DNA of 64,000 nt from Dryococelus australis (taxonomy: Eukaryota > Arthropoda > Insecta > Phasmatodea > Phasmatidae), in contig CM057009.1 in NCBI GenBank assembly GCA_029891345.1, forward strand, positions 304,979,166-305,043,165, in the 5' to 3' direction. Each line of letters begins with the position of its first letter. The first letter of the stretch is position 1. The notes below the pieces were generated by a model, which saw only the letters and a list, made by a program, of their open reading frames with translations, ran no database searches and was not told where the DNA came from. Shown one piece after another: positions 10,418 through 23,214 of the stretch. Made by a program: the position numbers and the translations under genes.

Positions 10418-10625
10418 GACTGTCGCGGCTGAGCAGTTCGCCTGTTTGCCTCCTACCAAGGCAAACTGGGTTCAATCCCTGGCCAGGTCACACCCAGATT
10501 TTCGTAAGTGGGAATCGTGCCAGACAATGCTGCTGGTTGGAGAGTTTTCTCGGGGATCTCCAATTTCCCCCGCCTTTTCATTCCGGTGCTGCTCCATACT
10601 CACCTCACCCAAATATCTTCACTCT
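10418..10625 (+). mobile_element. Second tRNA-derived SINE family
   Basis: tRNA-like head with an A-box-like GGCTGAGCAGTTCG (about 10427-10440) and a B box GGGTTCAATCCC (10468-10479), followed by a body unlike the 4.25-kb SINE (GAGAGTTTTCTCGGGGATCT, then CATTCCGGTGCTGC). The body is pyrimidine-rich and GC-richer than its surroundings. Target duplications were not found, so the 3' edge is approximate. The sequence before the head, CTACCTACCTAG, resembles the tail of the first SINE. Confidence 0.65.
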
Positions 10626-11180
10626 AATTTTCTCATCTTGGAGAGAGAAATCACCAGAACAAAGTTTTGAAATCAACAACCGAAGTTTATATTTGAAGTT
10701 GTATTGATGCTCTGTACACCCACAATATTGCAATGTGTTTTTGCTTACACTTGTCCTAGTTTGAACTCACCACTACAAAATGACCCATAAATTATGTTGT
10801 TTTAAAATGTTACACAGAGCAATGTAAAATGTCAGACAGCTGCAGCACTACAAATGGTGTGAAGGCTTCCTGTTGTTATCAGATTTAATAGGTATTACAA
10901 TTCCATTTGCCCTTAGGGAAGGAGTGCATTTTAGCCATTAATTCCTTAACAATGTGGAATATGTCAAAGACCAATTTATGTTTAATGATATCTATTTGTA
11001 ACATTTTATGTGAGAAATGATGAAATGGTGTTAAATTTAAACATTTTAGGCGAATAGATATAAAAAGTTAGTCCAGACAGTAGTGAGAAAGAGGGAGGGA
11101 TGAGGATGATTTTGATCAGGTTTCATGCTCTGTCATTCTGGCCAGGTGCCAACAGTCACTACAGTATGTTGTAACTTTCC
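10626..11180. other. No recognisable gene
   Basis: AT-rich spacer between the SINE and the piggyBac relic. Nothing recognised. Confidence 0.5.
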
Positions 11181-12622
11181 TCACTTTTTTTTTCTTTCAA
11201 TTTCTCCCCATTGTTTTTTTTCGTAGCATCCTCTGCAGTATTTTCTACATTCCCTAGCTGAACCTTCCATTTTCTTGAAAATATGTTTGGGCATCATTTC
11301 TGTACGCTCCACAGGAATAGGTGTTGATATCTCACAGTTCTCATTCACAGGTACTGGCAAAAATTTTACAGTCATCATTTGTTTCACTAAAGCTTTATGG
11401 AAATTTGTGATTTTCTTCCCTGTGATTTGACAAAATATCATATGAGTATTTACTACAGTTGAGCAGAGTAATAACTCAATGGCGACCTTTCGGTACCATT
11501 TTAGAGATCTTTGAAGTGGGATACTGTAGCTTGACAATTGGTCGGACAGATCGATTGCTGCTTTGCCATTATAGTAATCCAAAATGGCCATTGGTTTGTT
11601 TACAATTCAATTTATTCGATGAACAGGGACTGTTTCATCCCCATGGTATTTTGACAGCACAAGAATGTCTCTTGTTGACCCATTTCAAGATGGTTATACC
11701 TCTTTCATTTTGCTGCGTTACAATATCACCCCTTTTTAGTTTTTTGTTAACAGTCTTGGGGTCATTTTGTTTGACCAGAATGTACCTAACAAGTTCATAG
11801 ACTTATCAATGAGATTGTTGGCCAAGTCAATACTAGTATAGTAATTGTCAGTGACAATCACTACCCGAATTCAGTAATGGGCCACATAAATTAAGTACTA
11901 TACTTGCTGGCACAGAATTACCTGCACCCTGATGTTTTCCAGAATAAATCTTGAAGTTCCACGTGTGGCCTCTCCCAAAACATGCTTTGAATATTATCAC
12001 CCCGTACTTTTGGGTTTTCATGGGGCAGTATTGCTTCATTACCAAACGTCCTTTAAATTGTACAATTGTTTTGTCTATGCATACAGTTTCTCCTGGAGTA
12101 CACATTTTTTGAAATTTTGAGACAAGGTAGTCCATAACCTTTGTAAGTTTATAAAAGGCTATCATTTTCTGGGCGGAGTTCATTGTCCCTGAAATTCCAC
12201 ATTTTCAAGAGCAGTTAGAATCTGTTCCATGACATTATTGAGGGAACGGCATTCATTTTGAAAAATGAGCCAGAGGTCTAACAATCACTGATTGATGGAG
12301 TTTTTACAATACCCATGAATGCAATTATTCTTAAAAAGTGCATCATTTCTTGTTTGTTGGTAGACACCCACATATTCATTCTGCTGTTTGGAGGTATATT
12401 ACTTTGTTTGAGCTTTTGATTTGTGTAAAGATTTGCTTCTTCTACAAAAACATCCAACAATTCATCACCTACAAACAATTTATAACAGTCAAACCCTGAA
12501 GGTTCATTTACCTGTACTACCACTTCACGATTCAACCTGATCTGGTTGCTCTTACTTTGTGTTTTGTGAAGAAGTGGATAACAACTTACGCCGAGTCCCA
12601 AAACCCTATCATTAGCATGCAA
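11181..12622 (-). pseudogene. piggyBac (PGBD-type) transposase relic
   Basis: Most of a piggyBac transposase (DDE_Tnp_1_7 type) in three main frames. 12622-12278 holds the N-terminal part (YKLFVGDELLDVFVEEAN, FLRIIAFMGIVK). 12183-11848 holds the centre (PGETVCIDK, FKGRLVMKQYCP, KYGVIIFKAC), with the first catalytic Asp kept in CIDK although the next residue, normally Glu, is Lys. DNYYTS near 11855 carries the second Asp. 11591-11181 holds LDYYNGKAAIDLSDQ and SLKWYRKVAIELLL, with the Asp-rich C-terminal catalytic segment, then the start of the Cys-rich zinc finger (CRGCYEK). The frames differ and stops lie between them, so it is inactive. Terminal repeats (TTAA-flanked) were not located. Confidence 0.85.
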
Positions 12623-12639
12623 TCAATCATCTTACACTG

Positions 12640-14130
12640 AATTACAGTAATATGAATATTTATATATTTTAGCAGTAATTAAACTTTCACCATAAAAAAA
12701 TTGAATGAAACAGGGGAAATTAAATTATGAAAGAACACCACTGTGCACAAATATAGTGACCAAACATTTTAATGACTTTTTTTAGTAATGTAGATTATGT
12801 ATATAAATAAATAGTTGTAAAATATTATATTCAGTTGCAGAGTTATTTTTTATAATATCATGGTGGAGTTCACAAAAGTTATTCATTTTATCTTAGTTTC
12901 AATAAAACAAAATATAGAAACAACATAAACAAGCTGGTAACATTTACCTAGTAATTGCCATGATGGCAACAAAACGGCCTCACAAGAAATAAAGTAAGCC
13001 TAAGTTAATAGAGTTGATGAAAATTGAGGTGCACCTCTCGGGAACTTGCAAATACTTCTATTTAAAAAAAAATTATATAATTACTATTTTGACAGTTACA
13101 AAGTATTGTTTTGATTAACTGGAAAGAAGAATGTCGACACTTGAAAATTACAATGGGCGATGGCCACACCCGCACAGTTCATCTAATGCTTCAATACATT
13201 TTAGAGTACACAAAAGATGTTTTCTTTCCTGATTTAAGCAGTGCAGACGCGAGACATTCTTTTGCCTTTTCCTGAAGGTGGGCAGGCACACAGTTACAAA
13301 CGACTGGGCAGCATACAGTTGTTCACAAAGGGAATATGGCTGAAACTACCAAGACTTTATGGTACAGCAAACTGTGACCGCACAGAACATAAGTTTAAAG
13401 ACATAACTACGCAGGACTAAAATTTACATTAAAACATTGCAGGGAAAATAAGTAACACTTTAAACCACAAAATATCAAGTCACATTAGTATCATGTCGAG
13501 AAAGGACAAGAAAGGACATCGTGCCAGCATGTCTATACAGATTACAGATTGATACAACTATTAATACTTCTATGGGTACATTTATATTCAGATGGTAATG
13601 TGTTCATAAACAATAATTATTCAAAGTATCAGGATTCAAAATAATTATGTTAGCAAATTTTATGGCAGCTGATATAAACATTAATAGTAACATAATTAAT
13701 AAAGAAATAGTGTGATTTACAAAAAGTGCAGCCCTCTATAAAATTAAAATGAATCCAAATATAAAATAAAGAGACATTACTTACAAGTGGTGCCACCTAT
13801 AATGAATAGAACTGCAGAAATAGAAGTTAACAAATATATTCTTTAAATACCTTTACAATTAAAAACCTTTACCTTTGGTGGAATACAAAATTTTAAAATT
13901 TACAAATGTTAATTCTTTTCCTACATTAATAACACTTACTACACATAATAAATTTAATGACACTAACATTATATGAACAACAGAGTTACTTGAGCACAAA
14001 AGGGGGATAATTGATGGCAATGAAAATTCAAGGAAAATACTTTGCTTTAAAAAAAAATGTTTGCCTTCAAAGGCAAACACACAAAATACAACAAAATAAA
14101 GAAAAAACATAAGCATACCATGCCACAAAA
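12640..14130. other. AT-rich, probably includes the LTR of the envelope-bearing element
   Basis: No coding region recognised. Its upper part should be the 3' LTR that begins (minus strand) at 14138; its lower LTR boundary could not be set. Confidence 0.4.
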
Positions 14131-14155
14131 ATGGCACACATTCCACCCCCTAAAA
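14131..14155 (-). other. Polypurine tract and 3' LTR start
   Basis: On the minus strand, TTTTAGGGGGTGGAATG (14155-14139) is directly followed by TGTGCCAT (14138 downward). A purine-rich tract ending at a TG-starting sequence just downstream of an env-like gene is how an LTR retroelement 3' end looks. The second LTR was not found. Confidence 0.55.
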
Positions 14156-14320
14156 CAGGCCATGGACTGAAAATGGTCAAGAGGAAAAAACTCATTAATA
14201 AAAAACTAAATCATTAACTAACATAGTATACTAAGTTATTCCCGAAAGTATTAAAAAAATATATATTTATCTATCCCTAGACTCATATGAAGTAGAAGGT
14301 AGAGTAACCATAAGGGTTTC

Positions 14321-15892
14321 TTAGGGTAAGGAAGGTGAAGTAGGTTGTGGTGAGGGACAGTTGGAAAGAGACCGGAATTTAAGTCCTAACCACAAACAAA
14401 AGGCTATGCAGACAGCAGTAATACTGCAGGAAACAATAACGGACACAATAGTAAAATCATGAGTACTTGGTAAAGTATGCATGGGATGAAGAAGATGAAG
14501 CATGTCAAAATTGGTACCATGTGGTTGTGATGCTAAAATAGCATCAAGTTTATTTATTAAAGAGACATTAAAAATTAAATTGGGAAATTTGGAAAAATTA
14601 AGTGATGTGAGGTAAGGTGCAAGTTTGGGAACATGAATCATAGGTAATGTAAGGGTAACATGCATGGCTGAACTAATTGAACCAAAGGTTTTGAAATATG
14701 GATTTAGTATGCCACAATGGGTAGCATTAGCTAGTTACCACTACCATTTAACGTGAGAGAAAAGGGACTAATAGCATGCGTAATATATCTACAAAGAAGT
14801 GTAATTTAAAGAGAAAACTTTGTAGCAAATAAACAAAAGTGTCTTTTTAGAAGAAAGAAAGTCACGATTAACAATACATTTGTCACAAAAATCCAAATAG
14901 GGTATGCCAGAAAAAAGGTTGAACTCTGAGCTCTCAATGCGATTATCAAAAAAAGGGGGTAAGAAGAGGGCAAGGGGTAATTCCATGATTCCTACACTAA
15001 GTTAAAGCATTTTGATTTAGTGAAGCAAATAATTTTCTCTCAGGGCTGACAACAAGGAATTCATTCACAGATAATAGAAAATACTGATTTAAACTATCAG
15101 CTCTAAAGTACAAAGGAAAAGTATGGTATTTTTCAAAAAGACTGTCCTTGTTTGCCAAAGGTACATATACAATAACATTCAATGAAGTACATATTATAAA
15201 TAACTGCTTGCACTGAACTATGACCATAAAACGTGTACAAATTTTCTGGCATCACAGGGGCTATCATATACAAAGGTAAAGTAATTAGATGTTGAATCTT
15301 ATTTAAAATATTAACAAAAGAGATTGGGTTAAGTAAGGTTGAGCTCAAAGAACCAGAAACACTCTTATCTATAGCGTGTTTCAAATAAAAAAAATTTCTA
15401 ACCTAGCATTGGACACAGCTACAGTAACATGTAGCAACATAGTGTTAAGGTCAACATGAAAACTGATTAATACCATTTTGTCAAACACTTCATGCAAGGT
15501 TCTATTCATTGCTATATTAAAAGCATTATAATGTTCAAAATAATTGTTTACCAACACTTGAATACTCTTAGTACTAGTCAAAATTTTATCTTCCATGTGC
15601 AAGATCTCGACTGTCAAGGGTACCAAACATAGTGTTTAAAAATTTTTCCTCCTAAGTCAAAAATACCATGTTTTGTTATAAATGCAGAATGCAAAAGTGA
15701 GGTTAGAGCAGAAATTTCAGACTTGAATGCCTTGGAATTTTCCTTCAACATCCAGAATCCGTTGGACTTTATGCCAGGCGGTGTTGCAGCATATATCACA
15801 ATGTAAAGGGGTGCGACACAATATGGAAAATGACAGGACAGCAAACCACAGAACCACAAGAAATTGTCCTGTTGCTCTGTTTTTGTTTTCAT
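14321..15892 (-). pseudogene. Envelope-like glycoprotein (insect errantivirus / baculovirus F type), frameshifted
   Basis: Remnant of a membrane-fusion type envelope gene from an env-bearing Ty3/gypsy element. From high to low coordinates: a hydrophobic N-terminal stretch compatible with a signal peptide (near 15850), a GIFDLGGK segment (about 15650) and FGTLD (about 15615, in another frame), which together mark the fusion-domain start in this family. A helical region follows, then a segment with LPLYMIAP-like text (about 15260). Near the 3' end (about 14400-14460) is a strongly hydrophobic stretch that would be the membrane anchor, followed by a short tail. At least four frameshifts separate the pieces (frames begin 15892, 15626, 15384, 15227, 14986 and 14665), and no furin site is evident. 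It is a dead copy; gag and pol were not found upstream. Confidence 0.65.
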
Positions 15893-16527
15893 GTTTATTA
15901 CTTGTAACGTATCCCTACCTCTATGAAATTAAAAGTTCCAGCACCATCCGATGCATCTTTCAGTGTGTACTTTTATTTTCCTGTTCTATAGTTGGCAAGT
16001 ATAATTTATCCCTCTGTTCCCCATAAGAACCTGTATTCTTCTACAGCTGTTTTCTGAACTATGGTGTTACTGAAAACACAACTCCCCTGACTGTTGAGGG
16101 AATACTATATTGTACATAGACAAAACAGGCATACATGCATGTAATGTACAGTACAAGCAACTGAAATCTTACAGCTGCAATGGTACCTGATCAGTGCACA
16201 TTTGTTCTCACTGATATATCTATAAAACAAGACAACTGGTGTAATGGTATGTGCTAATTCCTGCAAGATTTGTACCTAACATGACTCTTGCATGCAAGTG
16301 GTTGCAGATTGGCATCCCCTCATGACAAATTTTAATTGTAGTCTTAAGGTGGGTGCCTGCATTACCATACATGGACTCATGAATTAAATATTGTTATTTT
16401 TGTCCTCTTTCAACTTTCATGAATTTCATTATTTACTTCAGAGTCACACTGTAAATGGAAATCAACCACATTAATACACAATGTTCATGATGATGTGTAA
16501 CAACCAAGGAATGATCCTGTAACAAAC

Positions 16528-16690
16528 CTTGTGAAGCACATTCCTCAAGCTGTTGTGCAGAAATATGTCGACCGCAGCCACTGACCATGAGGCAGGAAGA
16601 ATTTTTATCACCTCGTACGCATCAAATTCTAGTGGCTTGTTGTTCATTAAATCCAAAGCTTGAAATACACAGCCTTCTTGTTCTTCACTT
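16528..16690 (-). CDS. TGFBRAP1: TGFBRAP1/Vps3 exon (most 3' one found)
   Basis: Coding exon of the CORVET tethering-complex subunit TGFBRAP1 (Vps3 homologue), which works with the class C Vps core at early endosomes to tether Rab5-positive membranes. The 163-bp exon follows a TTTATTTAG acceptor and ends AAG before a GTTTGT donor. It begins with one base that completes the split Lys codon of the previous exon, then encodes about 54 residues including FQALDLMNNKPLEFDA and VIKILPASWSV, matching the helical-repeat region just before the C-terminal RING-like domain. It ends in phase 0. The final exon, which should carry a CxxC zinc-binding motif, was not seen at lower coordinates and may be outside the window. 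Confidence 0.87.
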
Positions 16691-18104
16691 CTAAATAAAC
16701 AAAATATTTAACGGAAATATTACTTAGAATTTATTTATAGTTTTTTCCAAAAAGTGTATCATTTTGTTCACAAAAGTGGCATTTCCTACAAGAGCAAAGA
16801 AAATACTGTAATATGAAACATTTGAATTTTTACACAATTATAATGGGATGATACTGAGCTAAAAATAGTAGTGCCAATGTCTTTAAGAGGCCAGATAAAT
16901 TTGTGACCCCAGCTTGCTCTTGTCACTCTGCTCCCTTCCCTTGTTACTTCCTTGGCCTAATTTATTACTTCCAACATTATGTCTTGATTAGTTCAGTTGG
17001 CAACTACTGTAACAGGTGGGTCATAATGTGTGATTGAGTTTTTAACTTATTTTGAAACTGCTGGGTTCTGCATGGGCACACAGTAAAGTAGGATTTGATA
17101 GTCCTATGGTAGTCTCGCTAATATAAATTTTTTTGGGATGCACGTTTAAATTCTCACTGCACAATGGGACCACTTTAATTTTTTCTGTGTCACATCATAG
17201 ACCCTGTTTCCTCAGTTTTTCTCTTTTTTGATATTTTTGAGTAAACATTGGTTTTATGTAGATGTAAAGAATTGTAGACATCTGTTTCAGGAGATTTTAT
17301 TACAATGTATCTAGTTTTATCAATGTTGGCTTTGATTAGGATTTATGGTAAATAAGCTACCGGGTGTCAAATAAATGTCTTTTATTGGGCTGGGTTTTTG
17401 AATTAAGAGTTTTTATTTCATCACTCATTCCAGAGTTTTTTCCTTCCATTTATTGATTGTAGTGTCAATATTTCGATAGTTATATTGTAAATGTATGAAT
17501 GAAGGTAATTATATAAAACATGATCAAATAACATGTTAGTGATTTCGTTATTAATATTTTATGGTATGTCACAATATTATAAATACTGTTACATGCTTAC
17601 TGGTCTGCATCACTTCCTTTGCCCCTTCCTGAAAGTCGGAGAGTAATAATCCAAGAAGTGCTTAACTGAACATTTGAGTGTATGACATTTGGAGTGATAG
17701 CAAAGGAAAAATTGAATATGTGTAAATAATGAGTGTGAATTAAGTGACTAAAACCAATAGACACATTGAGAATGATTTTGATTAGAATTGAGATAGACAT
17801 TAAATATAGTGCTCACTGAGAATAAATGAGTAATAGTGGAGAAAGTTAGTGTAATGCGTAAATAAATCAATATTCAAATTTACTGCTTTTATTTTTTATT
17901 AAGACCTCCGTACCTCACAAACACAGATACGCACATCTGGTGTCTTGTAACACTGTCAGGAGTGGGATGGAGGCATTCAATTGTAAATTATGTCATGCAA
18001 TTTACTAGTAATTATATTAGAACCAATTAATTAATAGCAATATCTATATGCCAAAATAATAAGACTGTTTTGTAAAACCACCACAGTGAATGTAACCTAG
18101 AAAA
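16691..18104. other. Intron of the TGFBRAP1 gene; nothing else recognised
   Basis: AT-rich intron sequence. A stretch at about 17890-17970 (ACCTCC ... ACATCTGGTGTC ... AACACTG) is weakly echoed at 18920-18995 and may be the leader or edge of the gag-like element beside it. Confidence 0.5.
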
Positions 18105-18445
18105 ATGTCTCCAGAACTGTAAGCACTGCAAGCATTAATTGAGGGGTTAGGCAGCCAAATGGTTAATATGAGCACAAGTGTTAATAGCCATGATGACAAA
18201 ATTGTTAGTGTAAAAGAAAGTGTAAATGAAACTGTAAATATTGTAAACAAGAATGTAACTAGCCAGATAACTAATGTACATAAGAAAATAGATAATGCAG
18301 GTAGGAGAATAGAAGGCATTAGTGAGTTGGTGAATACAAGAATTGACTGTGTGGACAAGAAAACTGACAGTATAAAGGAAAAAGTGTTGAGAGTAACTGA
18401 AATAGTGGACATTGTCTGTGGAAGGATGGACAATGTCAAAAACTA
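18105..18445 (+). pseudogene. gag-like coiled-coil ORF with early stop
   Basis: An ATG at 18105 opens a frame (MSPEL) that is stopped by TAA at codon 6 (18120-18122) and then runs open to 18445 (ALQALIEGLGSQM onward). The product is almost wholly helical, with repeated seven-residue spacing of Ile/Val and many Asn/Lys (VNETVNIVNKNV, ITNVHKKIDN), so it should be a coiled coil of about 105 residues. Short N-terminal coiled-coil gag proteins of insect LTR elements look like this, and later frames to 18660 carry Glu/Leu-rich fragments. No zinc knuckle or protease was found. The gag call is an inference; an unknown host coiled-coil exon is the alternative, but the early stop argues against it. Confidence 0.35.
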
Positions 18446-21400
18446 AATTAGTGCAATAAAAAGGAACGGCAGGAATTTCTTTAGCAGCATAGTTCAACTA
18501 TCACCACACCGGCAGCCGAGAAAAGTGGGGAAACAATACAAGTTGTAAACAATACAGCAACCTTGGAGGATAGTCTGCAGCATTATGGGATTGAACCGGC
18601 TGCATGAACTTGAGAAGGAGAATGAAGCACTTGACAGGAGCTACCAGTGCTTCAGAGTATGTCAGACGAGGATCCCGACACAAACTGCCGCATTCACTGC
18701 CAAGTTAACAACATTTTACAGATTGGTATACGTAGTCTAAAGGAAGATGCAAGGGGAATTTCTGTAGTTGTATCATCATTTCAAACTGACAATGAAAGGA
18801 TTAGTCCTCCTGTAAGGCAACAACGACCATATTATTACAGATTGAGAGAATCCAAAACAGCTGCAGAGGACCCTACCAAAAGTTTCCAAGATTCTTCTGT
18901 GGTTATTTAGTTTTTATTTTTTTATTTAAACCTCCATCCTCCACGAATTCTGATATGCCCCTCTGACATCTGGTAACAATACTATGAACTACTGCTGAAT
19001 TCTGAATTATACACATCCAAATTTAAAATCATAATGTAATCAGATACCAACAGTTCTGATTGCTAATAAAAAGAACAATTTTGAGTGTGTGTGAATAATA
19101 TTTCAGTTATGAATCTGAAAATATGACATGTGTAAGCCATCCAGGCAGTTCGTGTTCCATGTAACTTGTATATTTAGCAATGAGAAAGAACCCCATTATT
19201 CACACTGTTAAAATGCATATGTTGTTACAGTACTGCATCATTTTGAGCCCATTACTATGTTGCTAAAATCAGCAGGCCATTGGTTAGAGTGCAGCCAACA
19301 GAGATGTGGCTTACTTGAAGCCAAATTGCAATATATTTACAGGATACAAAATAGTGTTCTTAGTTATGTTTATGGTATACAAACATTAGAGACATGAAAT
19401 AGGTACTTGTACACATGTTTATACATGTGATGTCTAACATACATTGCAGCAGCTGCATAAACCAAATGTTTCAACTTCAGTCAGCTTTTTGAAGTGAAGA
19501 GATCTCACATCAGCCCACAAGTATCCTTCCTTTAGAAAGGGCTGAGAGATTAGGAAGCTGTTAACATCAATGCATTTTGTGCCAATAGAGGTGAATTAAA
19601 ATGGAAATGAAGAAGTGATGCAATGCAAGTGAGGGAGATATGAAAATACCCATAGAAAGCCCCGTCAATGGTATGATGAATGAGTTTTCCACAAACAAAC
19701 ATTAGATGATACTACACTGGAATCTACTCTGATCACCTTGGTGGAACATCAGTGCATGCTAACAGCACAGCCCCTTGCTCTTTAGAAAGCCTTGAAACAC
19801 ACTCATTAATAAGAGATGGCATGCTAAAATATTGTGTGCGCACGTGCATGCGCATGCACACAAGTGCACACAAACACATGCACATGCAGACTTTGCCAGA
19901 GGATTACACTGACGTGAAAAGAAGAAATGTTAAATATGACCCATTGTGCATCTCAAATAATAAGGAATGTAAAAGCCCTTAAAGAAAGTCCAAAAACATA
20001 TTATGTGGGATATTATGAAACACACTTATTTTCATTAAAACAACATTTGGTATACCATTTAATTACACCAATATATTGGATAAAATGAAGATATGGTATG
20101 TCATACCCGCATCATGTAAAAATAGCTGTTTGCACCCTATTATTGCATACAACTTTTTTACTTTGAGGTAAAATTGATGTGTGATGACACTGTATTTAGT
20201 AATATGCCGTTATTAGCCAAAAATGCACTCTCGTTGCAACTGTATTTCAAAAATGCTTAACTAATGACACACCAGCTATGGCACCCATTTACATAAACAA
20301 TCAACTGCCATAACAAAAAGTGTCAACAAAGTTAACTATATCTAAATGGAAACTGCATAAAATGTATGCACATAAGAATAAACTCCAAAAGAGTTTTTGA
20401 TAGTTGAATCAATTACACTTGAGGCTATCGCATACGTGGAAGTGTTTTCACATTTATGGCTCAGAAGCACTGGAGTGGCAAGGGCTATACTAACACACAC
20501 ATCAAGTGTGATTTCCCTATTATATGTACGGCACTGAACTGGCATGCAGTGTTTTCGTTATGCTGAAGGTACCTATATGACTTAAAGAAGTGGCAACCTT
20601 ATTATTTTATTGGAGGAAAGTCTGTAGCAAGGTTCAATACAGGCTCCTATTATTGTTTCACTTTCCCGGCATTATGTTCTTAAGATACATCTGATCTCAA
20701 GAACTCATTGCTAAGAGCCACCCAAATCTCTTAACTCAAGAAACAACAGTTTGAAAAGGTATTTTTAACAATTGAAGGGCTCCAAAATAACATTTATTGC
20801 ATTGTAGTGTATCAATAGAAAATTAAATCAACCAGAACCTGTTTAATTAGCCAGCAGAGATACCGTCCCTCACTTCCCCAGAGCATGAATCCCCTGGGGA
20901 AGCATAACTTTCACGTTAAGTTACAGTTAGGCTTCACACCTTTTATCCTTACGACCATCCTCACCATCCTGGCGGGTTACAGCCAGGAACCACTTAAGTT
21001 AGTGCCACAGAGTGCAGTGTATTTGAGTAGAGGTAAAATACATGGAAGTGTTTGCCAACCACGTGTATTATTTCTGAGTACTGCCTTCGGGTGCTTTGGA
21101 GTACGAGTCCCCTACAACCTGCACATGTAACCTATTAATCCACGTTCAGTAATAAGTATAAATTATCTCCAGTATTTCAGCTTCAGGCACATGGGTCAGC
21201 CTTAAGTAGGCCCACTATATAGCAATGTAAGTACTTAGGCGAGGGGCAGCAATCAACAAGAGAATGTATATGTCCGGGTGAACAGCCCGCAGCACCCTGA
21301 GATTACCTACAGTCAACAGCTTCAACAACTATGGCACCACCTGTCAACAGTGCCTGGCATCTAGTCGGGTACACAAATCCTTAAGATTCTCAACCATGAG

Positions 21401-21728
21401 TTCACCACCCCTCAAATACCACCTTAACCCTAAGCCATCCAACCACACGGCGTCAAATGGCACCCAACTTTGTGGCGTTATTCCTACAACACTTAGCCAC
21501 ACAACAAATGATTCAGTGTGGAGATAGCATGTTAGGACCAAAGTTTGTTCATTTTATTCTTGGTTGCAGACAAAGTTTTCACAAATATACTATTGGATTT
21601 GAATGTTAGAAAAAATTATTTTTTCCTCTATTTTTTTTTAAATATCAACTGTTCTCTATTAAATATGTAAATACAGTTATACACAGCTGAAACTGTTAGT
21701 AAAAGTAAATTAATATAATAATACTTAC
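18446..21728. other. Intron; mostly unassigned sequence
   Basis: Intronic. It contains a purine-pyrimidine alternating tract (19826-19890) and a GC-richer stretch (about 20860-21540) with no recognisable protein, which is probably an unidentified transposon insertion. Confidence 0.45.
19826..19890. repeat. Alternating GT/CA-type tract
   Basis: Degenerate GTGCGCACGTGCATGCGCATGC-like alternation of purines and pyrimidines, including the palindromic core TGCATGCGCATGCA. Simple sequence able in principle to adopt Z-form DNA. Confidence 0.7.
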
Positions 21729-21889
21729 TTTAGTGCTGGATTGAGGTACACAGAAAGCAACATGAAGTAAAGCTTGTGTTTATATTTCAAGTCTTTTCCT
21801 TTCACATTACTAATGCAATATTCTTCTGCAGCTTCAAAATCTTTCAGTTGGTATACTAGAATGTCTAGGGCTTTCTCATGTTCTTCTAA
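21729..21889 (-). CDS. TGFBRAP1: TGFBRAP1/Vps3 exon (middle)
   Basis: 161-bp exon after a TGATGCAG acceptor, ending before GTAAGT. It starts in phase 0 with LEEHEKALDILVYQLKDF, continues EAAEEYCISNVKG and ends YFMLLSVYLNPAL plus two bases (AA) of a split Lys codon completed by the 16528-16690 exon. The HEKAL...L...L.D...AE.YC pattern is the clathrin-heavy-chain-like helical repeat typical of Vps39/TGFBRAP1 proteins, and the alignment runs on without gaps across both junctions. The intron to the next exon is 5,038 bp and that to the previous exon is 21.6 kb. Confidence 0.9.
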
Positions 21890-23214
21890 CTGCATCACAA
21901 CAAAATCAAAAATACAAGTCTGCTTTGTTCAGAACACGTAACTATTGTGGTAAGTTAAAAAATAGTTAGCACCCTTACGATAAATTGGAAGATTGTGGGT
22001 TTGTCTACAGTATATATGGTTTTACATTCATAGTTACATTATGGTACACTTTCTTCCCAAATTCCCATGGAATTGGTAATTTAAATGCAGCTTTATCAAT
22101 AGCAATTTATTTTAGCTTTATAAATTTATTATAACAACAGAGTTGTCCAAAATTAATTTACTTCATTTTCAGTGGGAACTTACAAATTAGTATGGTGATA
22201 GTAAATAATATAAAACGCAAAGTACAATTATGGCACTGTATAATATAGTTTGGCTTTGGACAAACATTCATATAAACAGAGTATGAAACTTGGTATATTA
22301 TAAAAGTGATAAGTGGAATGAAATGAATATATATAGTATTTATTGTTTTCACAGTACATGTAGTGAGGATGATCTAAAACCTGAAGACATCAAAAAAAGT
22401 AAGACCAGTTTTTATAAAGATAATTGGCACAGCAAATCTACACATAGAAAAAAATTAACAAAATAAAAAAAACTAATAAAACAATGTTTTATAAGGTTAT
22501 AATTTACACAACATGAATTCCTGTGGTGTATCCAACCAAGTGTGTTGAACTGTGTGCCCAATTTCTACTACACCCTCAAAATGCAACCCTACATGCAACA
22601 AAGAGTACTTCCTAAAAGAAGTTCTTTCAGGAAAAATATTGTATAAAATATAACTTAAATATTACAATAACAATGCTATGGCATCTACTTATGTGCTTCT
22701 GCTCACTATACCAGCTTTCTGTCTTACTGGTTGCTAAATATCATCCCTTTACTTCTCTAAATCTCCTGCAACTTGCTGATGGCACAGCAATAACTGGGAT
22801 ACGTGAACCAGCACAAAGCCATTTTTTATTTTGTTGGTACGGATGTGTCCCTTCAAGAGATTTCCATTTTTTCCTGGCAAAAAAAATTGTATAATGTGTA
22901 AGTTTCAGCACAACTTTTATATTTAAAATCCTCTTAAGAATTTCATCAAAAACTGAGTTTCAACATAATTTTATTTTTAGACACACATTTATTTAAATGT
23001 GGGATGTTGCGATTATCATTCGCTCAGTTTGGCTATGACAATTTAGACACTATCTTAGTGTGAGCATGCATCATTACAATGAGGGCTTTCCTTATTCCTC
23101 ATGCTGTTTTAAATTATAATTTCTCATGGTTTTGAGTTTTTCTTATGAGAGTTTGGTGCCCTTTGAAGGTTTTGTAATTTACTGTTTTGGAGACTCTATT
23201 TTGAGTGCAAAGAT
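21890..23214. other. Intron; nothing recognised
   Basis: AT-rich intron sequence without a recognisable element between the middle exon and the minus-strand LTR. Confidence 0.5.

Noticed and set aside
11459..11800. Plus-strand 113-codon ORF
   Set aside because: Antisense shadow of the piggyBac relic.
18044..18497. Minus-strand ORFs of 131 and 116 codons rich in Ser, Thr, Ile and Tyr
   Set aside because: Mirror of the plus-strand coiled-coil ORF; the low-complexity composition is explained by it.
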